From contig AFXB01000001.1 in assembly GCA_000238815.2 (NCBI GenBank), positions 243,338 through 307,337 on the forward strand: 64,000 nucleotides of DNA, in the 5' to 3' direction. The stretch comes from SAR116 cluster alpha proteobacterium HIMB100. GTDB lineage: Bacteria; Pseudomonadota; Alphaproteobacteria; Puniceispirillales; Puniceispirillaceae. Below the pieces are notes generated by a model. The model ran no database searches and was not told where the DNA came from. It saw only the letters and a list, made by a program, of their open reading frames with translations. This document shows, piece by piece, positions 36,305 to 45,966 of this stretch; positions within the stretch are counted from its first letter, which is position 1, and each line of letters starts with the position of its first letter. The position numbers were made by a program, and so were the translations under genes.

Positions 36305-36955
36305 TCAGCTGTCTGTGCCATCAACCATAGGCACGAAGCGGACTGGCATCAGGCAGTTTGTTTCGAACCCGTCTTCCCTTCGTTTTACACGAAACAACTC
36401 TTCCTGACCAGATGGCCCAACCGGGGCAACAAGAATGCCGCCGACTTTCAGCTGGTCCAATAATGCTGCAGGAATATGTTCAGTCTGACAGGTGATAATG
36501 ATCCGGTCAAAAGGGGCGGCCTCTGGCCATCCTTTATTGCCGTCAGCATGGCGGTAGGTAATGTTGGACAGGTGAAGTTGCTTACACCTGGCCTCAGCCT
36601 GTACCATTAACGGGCGCAACCGTTCCATTGTGTAGACACGCCTGACCAGACAGGCCAATATAGCAGCCTGATAGCCGCTACCGGTACCAATTTCCAGGAC
36701 CCTGTGCCGCTTATTCAGCTCTAAATATTCAGTCATTTTTGCCACGATATAGGGCTGGCTGATAGTTTGGCCATTCCCGATCGGCAGTGAAGCATTTTCA
36801 TATGCATGAGCCTTCAAATGATCAGGCACAAATTTTTCTCTTGGGGTCTGTTCAATAGCAGACAGAATATTTGGGTTCATTACAGCCTGTGCCCGCAATG
36901 TCATTACCAAGCGAGCTTTCTGAGGCAGATAATCATCTGTAAGTTCGGAAACCAT
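36305..36955 (-). CDS. pcm: Protein-L-isoaspartate O-methyltransferase
   Basis: Repairs isoaspartyl damage in ageing proteins with SAM; 216 aa. The active-site loop GNGQTISQPYIVA (about 60-72) and motif I VLEIGTGSGYQAA are intact, and DRIIITCQTEHIPAALLDQL corresponds to the family motif III. It starts 8 bases after surE and ends 30 bases before the nlpD-like gene. The surE-pcm-nlpD grouping is a common stress/survival cluster. A second family member without the TISQP loop lies at 55450-56115. Confidence 0.95.
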   Translation of the reverse strand: MVSELTDDYLPQKARLVMTLRAQAVMNPNILSAIEQTPREKFVPDHLKAHAYENASLPIGNGQTISQPYIVAKMTEYLELNKRHRVLEIGTGSGYQAAILACLVRRVYTMERLRPLMVQAEARCKQLHLSNITYRHADGNKGWPEAAPFDRIIITCQTEHIPAALLDQLKVGGILVAPVGPSGQEELFRVKRREDGFETNCLMPVRFVPMVDGTDS

Positions 36956-36963
36956 CTCTCTGG

Positions 36964-37704
36964 CTAAAAATCAGCTTCAGGAAGGCTGGACAAAAGTCCC
37001 ATATGGGTTGCGTTCATATGCAAGGGTGTGAAGGTGACATAACCTTCATTCAGCCACCATCTGTCAGACCCTTCATTCACCTGTTGGCGCATGACCAGAG
37101 GGCCAATTCGGTAACTGTTTGGCGTATCTCCGGGTAAAATTTCATCTGAAAATTTATGTTCGTCCAAAATTGCCTGACGGATACCTTTTACCGGACCCAG
37201 ATGAGCCTCTGGAAAATTGATATTCAGAACAGTACGTTCAGGCAGTTTGGTTTCCAGAGCTGCTGCTAATACATCATGGCCACAGGATTTTACAGGTGTG
37301 AAATCCATCTGACGCTGATAAAACCGCTGTGACAAAGCGACAGCCGGAATACCAACAATTGCGGCTTCCATGGCGGCGCCCACTGTACCCGAATAGCCCA
37401 CATCGTCAGCAACATTCATCCCGTGATTAATCCCAGACAGCACCAAATCAGGCGGATTATCCGCATATAACAGATTCAATGCCATCATCACACAATCTGC
37501 TGGTGTACCCGAAACACCATAATGACGGTCATCACGGCGCACAAACTCAATATCCTTATGCAGGCTGATGGCCCGGCCAACACCTGACTGGTTGGCTAAC
37601 GGTGCAACAACACAGACCTCATCTGTGAACTGAAGCGCCAGATCTTCAAGCAGATGCAAACCTTCTGCATCCATACCATCATCATTCGTGATTAAAATCC
37701 GCAC
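36964..37704 (-). CDS. surE: 5'/3'-nucleotidase SurE
   Basis: Metal-dependent nucleotidase, 246 aa. The N-terminal LITNDDGMDAEGL carries the conserved Asp-Asp metal ligands, Ser and Asn are in VVAPLANQSGVGRAISL, and the SGINHGMNVADDVGYSGTVGAAMEAA stretch holds the Asn ligand. SurE hydrolyses nucleoside monophosphates and short polyphosphates. It lies between serS (6-base gap) and pcm (8-base gap), a tightly packed operon. Confidence 0.96.
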   Translation of the reverse strand: MRILITNDDGMDAEGLHLLEDLALQFTDEVCVVAPLANQSGVGRAISLHKDIEFVRRDDRHYGVSGTPADCVMMALNLLYADNPPDLVLSGINHGMNVADDVGYSGTVGAAMEAAIVGIPAVALSQRFYQRQMDFTPVKSCGHDVLAAALETKLPERTVLNINFPEAHLGPVKGIRQAILDEHKFSDEILPGDTPNSYRIGPLVMRQQVNEGSDRWWLNEGYVTFTPLHMNATHMGLLSSLPEADF

Positions 37705-37710
37705 AGCTGA

Positions 37711-39000
37711 TCAGCTCTTTTCAGGAATCAGAACATCTGTTCCCATATAGCTATGCAAAACCTCTGGCAACACCACAGTTCCGTCCTCACGTTGCCCATT
37801 TTCCAGCAAAGCAATCATACACCGCCCAACAGCAAGCGCAGACCCGTTTAATGTGTGTACAAATTCAGTATCTTGCCTGTCATCGGCTCTGGTTCTGGCC
37901 TTCATACGGCGGGCCTGAAACGGTCCGCAATTTGAACAGGATGAAATCTCACGATACATCCCGCGCCCTTCATCTTGTCCAGGCAGCCAGACTTCCAGAT
38001 CCAGTGTCTGCTGAGCTGAAAAGCCGGTGTCACCTGAACATAACCGCAATACGCGATACGCAAGCCCCAGCTTTTGTAAAATCGTCTCCGCACAGCCTGT
38101 CATCCGCTCCAGTTCAGCTTCAGACTGATCAGGAGCAACGACAGATACAAGCTCAACCTTTGAGAATTGGTGCTGGCGGATAAGGCCGCGTGTATCGCGC
38201 CCCGCCGAACCTGCCTCTGCCCGAAAACAGGGGGTAAAGGCCGTCATCCGCAAAGGCAACTGATCCGCAGGTACGATACTGTCTGCAACCAGATTGGTCA
38301 GAGGCACTTCAGCAGTAGGAATTAACCATCTGTCATCCGTTGTATGAAACAAGTCTTCTGCAAACTTTGGCAACTGGCCGGTTCCGGTCATTGTCTGGGT
38401 ACGCACCAGCGCCGGCGGCAAAACTTCTGTATAGCCATGTTCTGTTGTATGCATATCCAGCATGAAAGCGGCTAAAGCGCGCTCAAGCCGGGCCAGCTGT
38501 CCTTTCAGAACAACAAATCTGGCACCAGACAGCTTTGCTGCTGCCGCAAAATCCATGGCTGACAGCCCCTCACCAATATCGACATGGTCACGTGGTGTGA
38601 AATCAAACACAGGCTTGTCACCAACAGACCTTACCAGCTCATTCTGTTCCTCATCTTCACCGTCTGGTACTGCCGCATCCAGAATATTCGGAAGCGAGAT
38701 AAGATGTTCACCAATTTGTGCGGCGAGGGCTGCTTCTTCAGCTTCCATGGCGGGTACAGATTTCTTTAAATCAGCAACCTCTGCCATCACCGCACTGGCA
38801 TCACCGCCTTGCGCCTTTATCTGACCAATTTCGCGGCTGGCCTCATTCCGGCGGGCTTGTTTTTCCTGTAATTCTGTTTGCAGCGCTCGGCGGCGTGTAT
38901 CCAGCCCTAAAATCTCATCTGCAACAGCAGGCAAACCGCGACGTGCTAATGCTGCGTCAAACACTGCCGGATTTTCTCTTATAAAACGGATATCATGCAT
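37711..39000 (-). CDS. serS: Seryl-tRNA synthetase
   Basis: Class II synthetase charging tRNA-Ser, and tRNA-Sec where present; 429 aa. The N-terminal part (about 30-105) is the coiled-coil arm that grips the long variable arm of tRNA-Ser. Class II motifs are visible: motif 2 in [21 protein letters not shown] and motif 3 in [17 protein letters not shown]. The matching tRNA-Ser(UGA) is at 7133. The gene follows tatC by 58 bases and precedes surE by 6. Confidence 0.97.
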   Translation of the reverse strand: MHDIRFIRENPAVFDAALARRGLPAVADEILGLDTRRRALQTELQEKQARRNEASREIGQIKAQGGDASAVMAEVADLKKSVPAMEAEEAALAAQIGEHLISLPNILDAAVPDGEDEEQNELVRSVGDKPVFDFTPRDHVDIGEGLSAMDFAAAAKLSGARFVVLKGQLARLERALAAFMLDMHTTEHGYTEVLPPALVRTQTMTGTGQLPKFAEDLFHTTDDRWLIPTAEVPLTNLVADSIVPADQLPLRMTAFTPCFRAEAGSAGRDTRGLIRQHQFSKVELVSVVAPDQSEAELERMTGCAETILQKLGLAYRVLRLCSGDTGFSAQQTLDLEVWLPGQDEGRGMYREISSCSNCGPFQARRMKARTRADDRQDTEFVHTLNGSALAVGRCMIALLENGQREDGTVVLPEVLHSYMGTDVLIPEKS

Positions 39001-39058
39001 GCGAATAACACCCCCTGGCCCCCAAAATTTTACAGAAATTGTCCTCAGACAAAGTCAC

Positions 39059-39865
39059 TTACTCAGCTTCACTCTCAGCATCAGGTTGCTCGCGTTTCTG
39101 GATAATCCGCGCGCCTAAGATAGATAACTCATAGAGCAGGATTACAGGTATGGCCAACAGAACCTGAGAGATAACATCAGGCGGCGTGAGAATGGCAGCG
39201 GCAACAAAGGCCAATAAAATGGCATACTTGCGCTTGCTGGCCAGACCATCAGCTGTCATCAATCCAGCCCGAACCAATAACAACAGGATGACCGGTAATT
39301 CGAATGACAAGCCAAAAGCGAACATCAGCCGCATAACAAGGCTTAAATACTCTGAAATACGCGGCTCAACCTCAATCGGCAAAGCCCCTTCTCCTCCCTG
39401 TACCTCAAAAGACAGGAAAAAATCCCATGCAAGAGGGATGACGACATAATAAACCATCGCTGCCCCTAAGGCGAACAGCACAGGTGTTGCCAGCAAAAAC
39501 GGGTAAATCGCCTTGCGTTCATTCTGATAAAGACCAGGGGCAATGAACTTCCAGACCTGAAGCAACATCAGCGGAAATGTGATTGAAATAGAGACAAAAA
39601 AGGCGACCTTCACTTGGGTGAAAAATCCTTCGTGGAGGCCGGTGAAAATCATCCGGCTGACCTCTGAGCGTTCCGCCAACGGGGCTTGTAAAAACAGATA
39701 AACCGCATCAGCAATATTTTGGCTCTCTCCGCCAAATGGCCGGATGAAACAGGCCAGGAAAATCACCACAAAGCCAATCATCACAATACCCAACCGGTTA
39801 CGCAGCTCGGTCAGGTGATCCAACAGGCTCATTGCCCCTTCATCATGCTGTGTTGTGTCTGCCAT
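39059..39865 (-). CDS. tatC: Sec-independent translocase subunit TatC
   Basis: Core receptor of the twin-arginine translocase, which exports folded proteins across the inner membrane; 268 aa with six predicted helices. The N-terminal MSLLDHLTELRNRLG contains the conserved signal-peptide binding region (Glu and Arg of HLTELRNR). The FSFELPVI-type segment (GLSFELPVILLLLV) with the conserved Glu is near residue 185. Its ATG overlaps the tatB stop by one base. serS follows. Confidence 0.96.
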   Translation of the reverse strand: MADTTQHDEGAMSLLDHLTELRNRLGIVMIGFVVIFLACFIRPFGGESQNIADAVYLFLQAPLAERSEVSRMIFTGLHEGFFTQVKVAFFVSISITFPLMLLQVWKFIAPGLYQNERKAIYPFLLATPVLFALGAAMVYYVVIPLAWDFFLSFEVQGGEGALPIEVEPRISEYLSLVMRLMFAFGLSFELPVILLLLVRAGLMTADGLASKRKYAILLAFVAAAILTPPDVISQVLLAIPVILLYELSILGARIIQKREQPDAESEAE

Positions 39866-40251
39866 CAGGCTTTATCCTGTGATGCTTTGTCAGCCTCTGC
39901 GGCACTTGCCTCACGTCCTGCTGATTTTACCGCTTCGATATCCTCGCGAAGACCAGCCAGGCTCCCCTCTTTAGAGGCGCTCGACAGTTCAGGCTTTACT
40001 GTATCATCAACAATTCGGGCCATATCCTCTAGGTTGCCTGACTTCAGATCGGCAACCATGCTCTTCACCTCTTTCATATCACCATCAGACGCCACATCTT
40101 CCAGACTGCGGGTGAATTCACGTGCCATCTGACGGGCTTGGCCGGTGATTTTTGAAAATCCACGCAAAACTTTAGGCAGGTCTTTCGGGCCCACAACCAG
40201 CACAAGGACGAAGGCAATCATCATGAATTCCTGCCAACCGAAATCAAACAT
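39865..40251 (-). CDS. tatB: Sec-independent translocase subunit TatB
   Basis: Single-span component of the Tat receptor complex, 128 aa. ATG 40251 is chosen because AAGGAG lies 6 bases upstream; the frame runs 6 codons further to a TTG. The short N-terminal helix (MFDFGWQEFMMIAFVLVLVVGP, with Glu at position 8) is followed by KDLPKVLRGFSK, an amphipathic helix and an acidic tail. The Gly-Pro hinge after the helix is the TatA/B hallmark. The order tatA-tatB-tatC is standard. Confidence 0.94.
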   Translation of the reverse strand: MFDFGWQEFMMIAFVLVLVVGPKDLPKVLRGFSKITGQARQMAREFTRSLEDVASDGDMKEVKSMVADLKSGNLEDMARIVDDTVKPELSSASKEGSLAGLREDIEAVKSAGREASAAEADKASQDKA

Positions 40252-40352
40252 TTCAGTCTCCTTGCTCAAACGGCCCGTTCAGCTTAGATACCGCCTGAAT
40301 GGCGACATGGACGTAAACAGACAATCAGTCTTAATGGTTAGGTTCAGCCTCA

Positions 40353-40646
40353 GGCTTTCGTCTTTTTCTTGGCAGCCTTTTTCGCAGCTGTTTTCTTCTT
40401 AGCTGCTTTTTTTGGTGCAGCCTTTTTCTTTGCCGCTTTTTTTGCTGGTGCCTTATTTACGGGAGCAGCCTCAATGGCTTCTGGCTCAGCCTCTGCCTCA
40501 TCTTCCGGGGATTTTACCCCTTCTTTGAAGCTGCGCAGCCCTTTTCCGAAATCACCCATAATACCTGAAATTTTACCTGGACGTGCAAATAAAATCAGAA
40601 CGACGGCCAGAACAATAATCCAGTGCCAGATGCTCGTAAAACCCAT
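40353..40646 (-). CDS. tatA: Sec-independent translocase subunit TatA with lysine-rich tail
   Basis: Pore-forming Tat subunit, 98 aa without the stop. ATG 40646 is preferred because AAGGGG lies 6 bases upstream. Residues 6-21 form the membrane helix, followed by the [20 protein letters not shown] hinge and amphipathic helix. The acidic stretch around 46-60 ([15 protein letters not shown]) is normal, but residues 65-98 are almost only Ala and Lys with 17 lysines, resembling a histone-H1 tail. tatB follows after about 100 bases. The stop codon occupies 40350-40352. Confidence 0.93.
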
Positions 40647-40782
40647 GATCATCCCCTTGAAAAAAAGGTCATAGCCCCAATGGTATGTGCAATGCCCATT
40701 ACGGCTGAATTGAAATTACGACATGACTATAGACACGCTTGCCCATGGCGGCAACAGCTAGCAGTGGTCTGTTTCATTTTTT

Positions 40783-41826
40783 TTAAGGCTGTGAGAAGAC
40801 AAATATTTGCGCCGGATCAATATCGATGTTGACGACTTCACCCTCAGCAATTGAATTCAGCCCCGGGATACGCGCATGCAAATGCAGGTCTTCAGCATAG
40901 CCCATATCTTCCGATAAATTCAGATGCAACAGCGAATACCGGCCCAACAGATGGCTTTCCATCACCTGTGCCTTAAGTCCAGTATCTTCAAGACTGACGT
41001 GGAGCCCTTCATGCCGAATTAAGATGACCGCAGGTTGTTCATCTTCAATACCTGCACAAGGAAACGCACCAAACACACTCTCTGCCATTCCGTCACGACC
41101 ACGCGCTGGAACATGATTTACCTCACCAAAAAATTCGGCGACAAACGCATTTTCTGGCCGACAATATAAATCAATCGGCCGTCCTTGCTGCATAATCTGA
41201 CCATCCCGCAACACAATGATTTTATCTGACATAAACATGGCTTCTTCGGCGTCATGCGTAACCATCAGCGCGGCTGTTCCGGTTTGCCGCAAAACATGCA
41301 GCATCTTATCGCGGACACGTTCACGCAAACGGCTATCCAAACCAGAATAGGGCTCATCCAGTAAAATAAGACGTGGTGACGGCGCAAGGGCCCGCGCAAG
41401 GGCAACCCGTTGTTGTTGCCCGCCTGACAGCTCATGCGGAAATTTATCTTCCATATTGACCAGATCCATCTCTTGCAACAGATCAGCCACTCTTTGCCTT
41501 GTTCCCTGCTCTGTCTCATTCAGGCCAAAGCGGATATTCTGGCCGATGGTCATATGCGGAAACAGCGCATAAGACTGGAATACCAACCCCATCTGCCGGT
41601 GTTCTGAGGCGACAAGGCCGCTTGGGCTGGATAACACCTCTCCATCTTGGGTGATCTGACCACTCAGCGGGCGCTCAAAACCAGCTGCCAGTCGCAATAA
41701 AGTTGTCTTACCGCATCCAGACGGGCCAAGAAGCGTAACCACCTGGCCTTGTTCAATCTGGAAGGAAATATCCGTTACTGACGGCACTTGGCCATAGCTG
41801 TGGCATATATCCTCAAAACTGATCAT
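40783..41826 (-). CDS. Orphan ABC transporter ATP-binding protein (FbpC/PotA type)
   Basis: ABC ATPase of 347 aa from the iron(III)/polyamine/sulfate importer group. Walker A GPSGCGKTT is at about 33-41, the signature LSGGQQQR near 137, Walker B LILLDEPYSGLD and the switch His in VTHDAEEA. The C-terminal 110 residues form a TOBE domain. No permease or binding protein lies nearby, so the substrate cannot be told. It separates scpB from tatA, genes that are neighbours in many alphaproteobacteria. The spacing is 39 bases to scpB. Confidence 0.9.
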   Translation of the reverse strand: MISFEDICHSYGQVPSVTDISFQIEQGQVVTLLGPSGCGKTTLLRLAAGFERPLSGQITQDGEVLSSPSGLVASEHRQMGLVFQSYALFPHMTIGQNIRFGLNETEQGTRQRVADLLQEMDLVNMEDKFPHELSGGQQQRVALARALAPSPRLILLDEPYSGLDSRLRERVRDKMLHVLRQTGTAALMVTHDAEEAMFMSDKIIVLRDGQIMQQGRPIDLYCRPENAFVAEFFGEVNHVPARGRDGMAESVFGAFPCAGIEDEQPAVILIRHEGLHVSLEDTGLKAQVMESHLLGRYSLLHLNLSEDMGYAEDLHLHARIPGLNSIAEGEVVNIDIDPAQIFVFSQP

Positions 41827-41865
41827 ATCGGCGCTCCTGACATCATCGTCATTGACCTTCTGATC

Positions 41866-42567
41866 TTAGTCTTCATCACTATCTGTTTCAAATTCATCTT
41901 TAAATTGATCTTCAAATTCTGTGTCCAGCAGATCGACTTCGTCTAACAGCCCGTCTTCGTCATCCTCTGCCCCATCTTCACTGACCGCCTCTCCCAAGCC
42001 GCCCAAAATCTGGCCTTTTCGTAATAATCCAGCAGATTTCAGCTCATCCATACCTGGCAGATCTTCCACTGAACTGAGGCCAAAGTGATCCAGAAATGCC
42101 GGACTTGTTCCCCAGGTCAGGGGACGACCAGGTGTACGCCTGCGCCCACGAGGTTTTATCCATTCCAGCTCGAGCAGAATATCCAATGTCCCGCGTGACA
42201 AGCTTATGCCCCTGATATCTTCGATTTCTGAACGGGTAATCGGCTGATGATAAGCGATAATCGCCAAAACCTCTAAAGCCGCCCGCGACAGGGGTTTTTG
42301 TACAGGCCTGTTCAGGGACAAATAGCGCGCCACATCTTCTTTTGTGCGGAACGCCATTTGATCGCCACTGACCTCAAACCGAAGACCTGAACGCTGATCA
42401 TATCGAGATTGAATAATGTCAATTATTTCCGCCAGTTGTGTCTCATCTTTCAGGTAAGGCAGAATGGACTTCACAGACACAGCTTTGGTTGATGCAAATA
42501 CTAACGCTTCAATAATACGTGCGGTTTGGACCAAATCTGTTTCAGTCAAGTCTTCAGATAGACTCAT
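41866..42567 (-). CDS. scpB: Segregation and condensation protein B
   Basis: Winged-helix partner of ScpA in the Smc condensin complex; 233 aa. The core (about 10-175) shows RIIEALVFAS, LRFEVSGDQMAFRTKED and LSRAALEVLAIIAYHQPITRSEIEDIRG, the strongest ScpB signature, followed by LEWIKPRGRRRTPGRPLTW. The last 40 residues are unusually acidic and probably unstructured. Its start overlaps the scpA stop by 4 bases. Confidence 0.95.
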   Translation of the reverse strand: MSLSEDLTETDLVQTARIIEALVFASTKAVSVKSILPYLKDETQLAEIIDIIQSRYDQRSGLRFEVSGDQMAFRTKEDVARYLSLNRPVQKPLSRAALEVLAIIAYHQPITRSEIEDIRGISLSRGTLDILLELEWIKPRGRRRTPGRPLTWGTSPAFLDHFGLSSVEDLPGMDELKSAGLLRKGQILGGLGEAVSEDGAEDDEDGLLDEVDLLDTEFEDQFKDEFETDSDED

Positions 42568-43346
42568 TTCACCGTCTCCTTCAAGCGGAGGAATAAAGGC
42601 GCATAGGCAGAGGATTGACGCAACGCCACCACCCCATCCTTAGCGAGCTCTAACGAGGCCACAAAATGAGACGCAACAGCAGACCGCCTGTCAAGTGGCT
42701 GAGAAAGGTTAGCTGGCAGAAATGCTGACAGCTCTGCCCACCCTGGTGTGCGAGGCAACAGATTCTGCAAACGACCCGCGGCTTCCTGCACAGAATAAAG
42801 CCTTGTTGCCGCAATCGTCAGCTTTTCAGCCTCATCAGAGGACACAATACCGCCATAAGCGGACAACAGGTCATACAGTCTTGCCTGCCAGACAATCTGC
42901 TCTTTACGTTCAAATTCTTCGGGCTGGCCTCTGACCAATCTATGGCGGTTCAACATCGGCAAGTCTGTGAGACGCTTAGCGGCAGATTGCATGGCCTCCA
43001 GCCGTACCAGCTGGTATCGCAGCGCATCAGTCATATCTACAATATCTTCTGCCTGCTCTGGTTCAGGGTCAGGCAGCAACAAGCGAGATTTAAGGTAGGC
43101 CAGCCAAGCTGCCATAACCAGATAATCTGCGGCAATCTCCAGGTTCAGTTCGCGGGCGGTTTCAATATACCGCAGATATTGTTCAGCCAGAGGTAAAATC
43201 GCGATTTTACCCAAATCAACTTTTTGCTCACGGGCCAGAGAGAGCAACAGGTCTATCGGCCCTTCAAAACCATCCAGATTTACAAATAACGCTAACTGCT
43301 CATCTGCTGGCGTGCTTGTCTGATCGTCTTCAAAAGCGTCGCTCAT
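42564..43346 (-). CDS. scpA: Segregation and condensation protein A (kleisin)
   Basis: Kleisin subunit that bridges Smc heads, 260 aa from ATG 43346. This start overlaps the stop of the SPOR gene as ATGA, the usual coupling; the frame continues 11 codons upstream inside that gene. The N-terminal signature FEGPIDLLLSLAREQKVDLGKI and the conserved YLVMAAWLAYLKSRLLLP are clear. Overlaps scpB by 4 bases. In many relatives nagZ lies between the SPOR gene and scpA; it is absent here. Confidence 0.95.
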   Translation of the reverse strand: MSDAFEDDQTSTPADEQLALFVNLDGFEGPIDLLLSLAREQKVDLGKIAILPLAEQYLRYIETARELNLEIAADYLVMAAWLAYLKSRLLLPDPEPEQAEDIVDMTDALRYQLVRLEAMQSAAKRLTDLPMLNRHRLVRGQPEEFERKEQIVWQARLYDLLSAYGGIVSSDEAEKLTIAATRLYSVQEAAGRLQNLLPRTPGWAELSAFLPANLSQPLDRRSAVASHFVASLELAKDGVVALRQSSAYAPLFLRLKETVK

Positions 43347-44212
43347 GGGCGTTGCTCTTGTTGTTGACGCAGAATACAATCTTGGCCAGCCCGTTTCAGC
43401 TCCTCACACAACGACAAAGCATCTTGTTTTGGCAGCGCATCTGTGATGACCCGCCAAAACAGCTGACCATCTGTTGACGTCACTGAACTGACCCCCAGAC
43501 GATACCCGCTCAGGCGCGCCTTGTGTTTCTCATTCAACAAGGCTGCAGCGGTCTGTGCTTTATCTTCTTCCCGAAATGCAGCAAGCTGTACCATCATCCA
43601 GTCCCGTCTGTCTTTTGCTCCAGCAGGACGCGGTTTCGGTACCGCTGGCGGCGTCAGGCTGGCCGTCAGGTCTGTTGGTCCCTGCCCGGCGCCTTCGGCT
43701 GTAGCGACCGTCTCGCTCTCAATTTCAGGACGAGCCTCATCTGTTTCAGATACTGATGGTTCAGCAGTGACGATTTGCTCAGGCATAGTTTGCTCGGAAC
43801 CCTGATCGGCTGTCTGATCAGTTGTTTGCCCCTCATCTGCAGCATCTGATGTCATGCTGTCCTGTTCTGTGTTTACAGATGTCAAAGGAATAGGCGGCAG
43901 TTCAGGAGCAGGATCAGACAGTGAAATCACTTCAGACTGATCATTTTCCCCGCTGTTACCATCAATTAAATTCATGAAGGTTGAATCTTGATTGGGGACA
44001 TTGGCTTGTGTGCCCTCTGCAGGTTTTACCCTGAATGGTGTAGGATCAGCCCGCAAAACAACCAGCTCATCTTCAGGCGAGCCGTAGAACAGATAGCTCC
44101 AGCCGACCCAACAAGTTGCTGGTACACCTAACCCAAGAACAATCAGAATTATCCAGCGTCTCATCTTGCTCCGCTTCACTACAGCATGTTCTGACTTCTC
44201 ACTTGCAGCCAT
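43343..44212 (-). CDS. SPOR-domain membrane protein
   Basis: Inner-membrane bitopic protein, 289 aa. ATG 44212 is chosen because AGGGGCGG lies 7 bases upstream and the start follows the argS stop; the frame extends 12 codons further. One helix (about 20-40, RRWIILIVLGLGVPATCWVG) is followed by a long acidic, Thr/Gln-rich periplasmic linker, a Pro-rich patch and a C-terminal SPOR domain (about 205-280, MVQLAAFREEDKAQTAAAL) that binds denuded septal peptidoglycan. It probably functions at the division site. The gene is coupled to scpA and follows argS. Confidence 0.88.
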   Translation of the reverse strand: MAASEKSEHAVVKRSKMRRWIILIVLGLGVPATCWVGWSYLFYGSPEDELVVLRADPTPFRVKPAEGTQANVPNQDSTFMNLIDGNSGENDQSEVISLSDPAPELPPIPLTSVNTEQDSMTSDAADEGQTTDQTADQGSEQTMPEQIVTAEPSVSETDEARPEIESETVATAEGAGQGPTDLTASLTPPAVPKPRPAGAKDRRDWMMVQLAAFREEDKAQTAAALLNEKHKARLSGYRLGVSSVTSTDGQLFWRVITDALPKQDALSLCEELKRAGQDCILRQQQEQRP

Positions 44213-44225
44213 CTTTGTGCCGCCC

Positions 44226-45965
44226 CTACATTTCTTCTGGAGCGTCAACAGACAACAAGCTTAAACCCGCCTTGATCACATGCGTGCTGGCAGTCACCAG
44301 AGATAATCTGGCCTTTGTCAGCTCTGCATCAGATTCCAAAATAAACCTTAAGTTTGGATTATCCCGGCCCGCATTCCACAATCCATGGAACAGAGCGGCC
44401 AAATCAATGAGGTAAAATGCTAGGCGATGCGGCTCATGGGTTAATGCTGCGGACCGAACCAAAGATGGCCAACTGGCAAGCTGTTTAATCAAACGTACCT
44501 CATGCACATCAGACAAAACAGACAGGTCAGCGTCTTTCTGTTCGGATAATGTGCGGACATCTTCCTGACGCAATACTGAACAGGCTCTGGCATGCGCATA
44601 CTGAACATAAAAAACGGGGTTTTCCCGGCTTTTTTCAGTAACTTTTGCGTAATCAAATTCCAAAGTCTGATCATTTCGCCGGGTCAGCATGATAAAGCGC
44701 ATCACATCTGCACCAACTGTATCCATCACATCACGCAGCGTCACAAAGGTACCTGCCCGCTTTGACATTTTCACAGGTTTGCCCTTATCCAACAGGGTGA
44801 CCAGCTGACATAATTTTACATCCAGCATATCTGTCTGTTCAGACAAGGCTTGCGTGGCAGCTGTCATTCGCTTCACATAGCCGCCATGATCTGCACCCCA
44901 GACATTGATCAGTGCCCCGCCAGTGCGGTTCAGCTTATCTGCATGATAAGCCACATCAGAGGCAAAATAGGTCCAGCTGCCGTCAGATTTCTGCAGCGGA
45001 CGATCAATATCATCCCCAAAATCAGTTGACTTGAACAGAAGCTGCTCTCGTTCCTCCCAATCATCTGGCAACTGCCCCTTTGGCGGGGCCAGGACGCCGC
45101 GGTAAACAAGGCCACGCTCACGCAGGGTTGCCATCGCCTCATCAACCCGTCCCTGTTCAACCAGATGGCGCTCAGATGAAAACACATCCATTTCAATACC
45201 CAGATCGCGTAAATCTGCCTTGATCCCATCCATCATTGCCTCAATGGCAAAGCTTCTGACCACAGGCAGGGTCACGGTTTCTGGCTGGTCCCGCAGGCTA
45301 TCCTGATAACGCGCTTTCAGCGCTTCGCCAACATCCTTCAGATATTCGCCTGGATACAGACCGTCAGGGATAGTAATTCCGTCTTCTCCCAGCGCTTCGC
45401 GATAGCGCAAAAACGCAGAACGCGCCAGCGTATCAACCTGAGATCCAGCATCATTGATATAATATTCACGGGTGACCTTAAAGCCGCAAAAATCCAGTAA
45501 ATTCGCAAGCGCATCACCGAAAATCGCGCCTCTGGCATGCGCGGCATGCAGGGGGCCGGTGGGATTAGCAGACACAAATTCCACATTAACTGCCTGTCCG
45601 CTGCCGATATCAGACTGCCCATACTCGGAACCCGCAGACAAAATGGCAGTCAGCTCAGCTGGCCAGACGCCAGGCCTTAATGTGATATTTAAAAATCCAG
45701 GTCCGGCGATATCCACAGCCGCGACTTGGTAATGTGCCTTCAGCTTTTCTGCCAGCAAACCGGCCAAATCGCGCGGTGCCTTGCCAACCTGCTTTGCCAG
45801 GACCATCGCCGCGTTACAGGCTAAATCGCCGTGATTTTCATCTCGCGGCAATTCAACCACCAACTTATTTGCATTGACGGTTTGTTGCGGCGATAGACTT
45901 CCCTCTTCGATCAGCTCATGAACAGAAGTTGTGACGAAATCGGCAAAGCGGGAAAAAATATCCAT
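44226..45965 (-). CDS. argS: Arginyl-tRNA synthetase
   Basis: Class I synthetase charging tRNA-Arg, 579 aa. ATG 45965 starts one base after the dgt stop and begins the typical [10 protein letters not shown] segment; the longer frame to 46004 lies inside dgt. The HIGH motif reads His140-Ala-Ala-His143 after NPTGPL, and the KMSK motif is in [14 protein letters not shown]. The N-terminal Add-1 domain (about 1-110) contains the family's [11 protein letters not shown] segment. The DALR anticodon-binding domain is at the C-terminus. It continues into the SPOR gene. Confidence 0.96.
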   Translation of the reverse strand: MDIFSRFADFVTTSVHELIEEGSLSPQQTVNANKLVVELPRDENHGDLACNAAMVLAKQVGKAPRDLAGLLAEKLKAHYQVAAVDIAGPGFLNITLRPGVWPAELTAILSAGSEYGQSDIGSGQAVNVEFVSANPTGPLHAAHARGAIFGDALANLLDFCGFKVTREYYINDAGSQVDTLARSAFLRYREALGEDGITIPDGLYPGEYLKDVGEALKARYQDSLRDQPETVTLPVVRSFAIEAMMDGIKADLRDLGIEMDVFSSERHLVEQGRVDEAMATLRERGLVYRGVLAPPKGQLPDDWEEREQLLFKSTDFGDDIDRPLQKSDGSWTYFASDVAYHADKLNRTGGALINVWGADHGGYVKRMTAATQALSEQTDMLDVKLCQLVTLLDKGKPVKMSKRAGTFVTLRDVMDTVGADVMRFIMLTRRNDQTLEFDYAKVTEKSRENPVFYVQYAHARACSVLRQEDVRTLSEQKDADLSVLSDVHEVRLIKQLASWPSLVRSAALTHEPHRLAFYLIDLAALFHGLWNAGRDNPNLRFILESDAELTKARLSLVTASTHVIKAGLSLLSVDAPEEM

Positions 45966-45966
45966 G

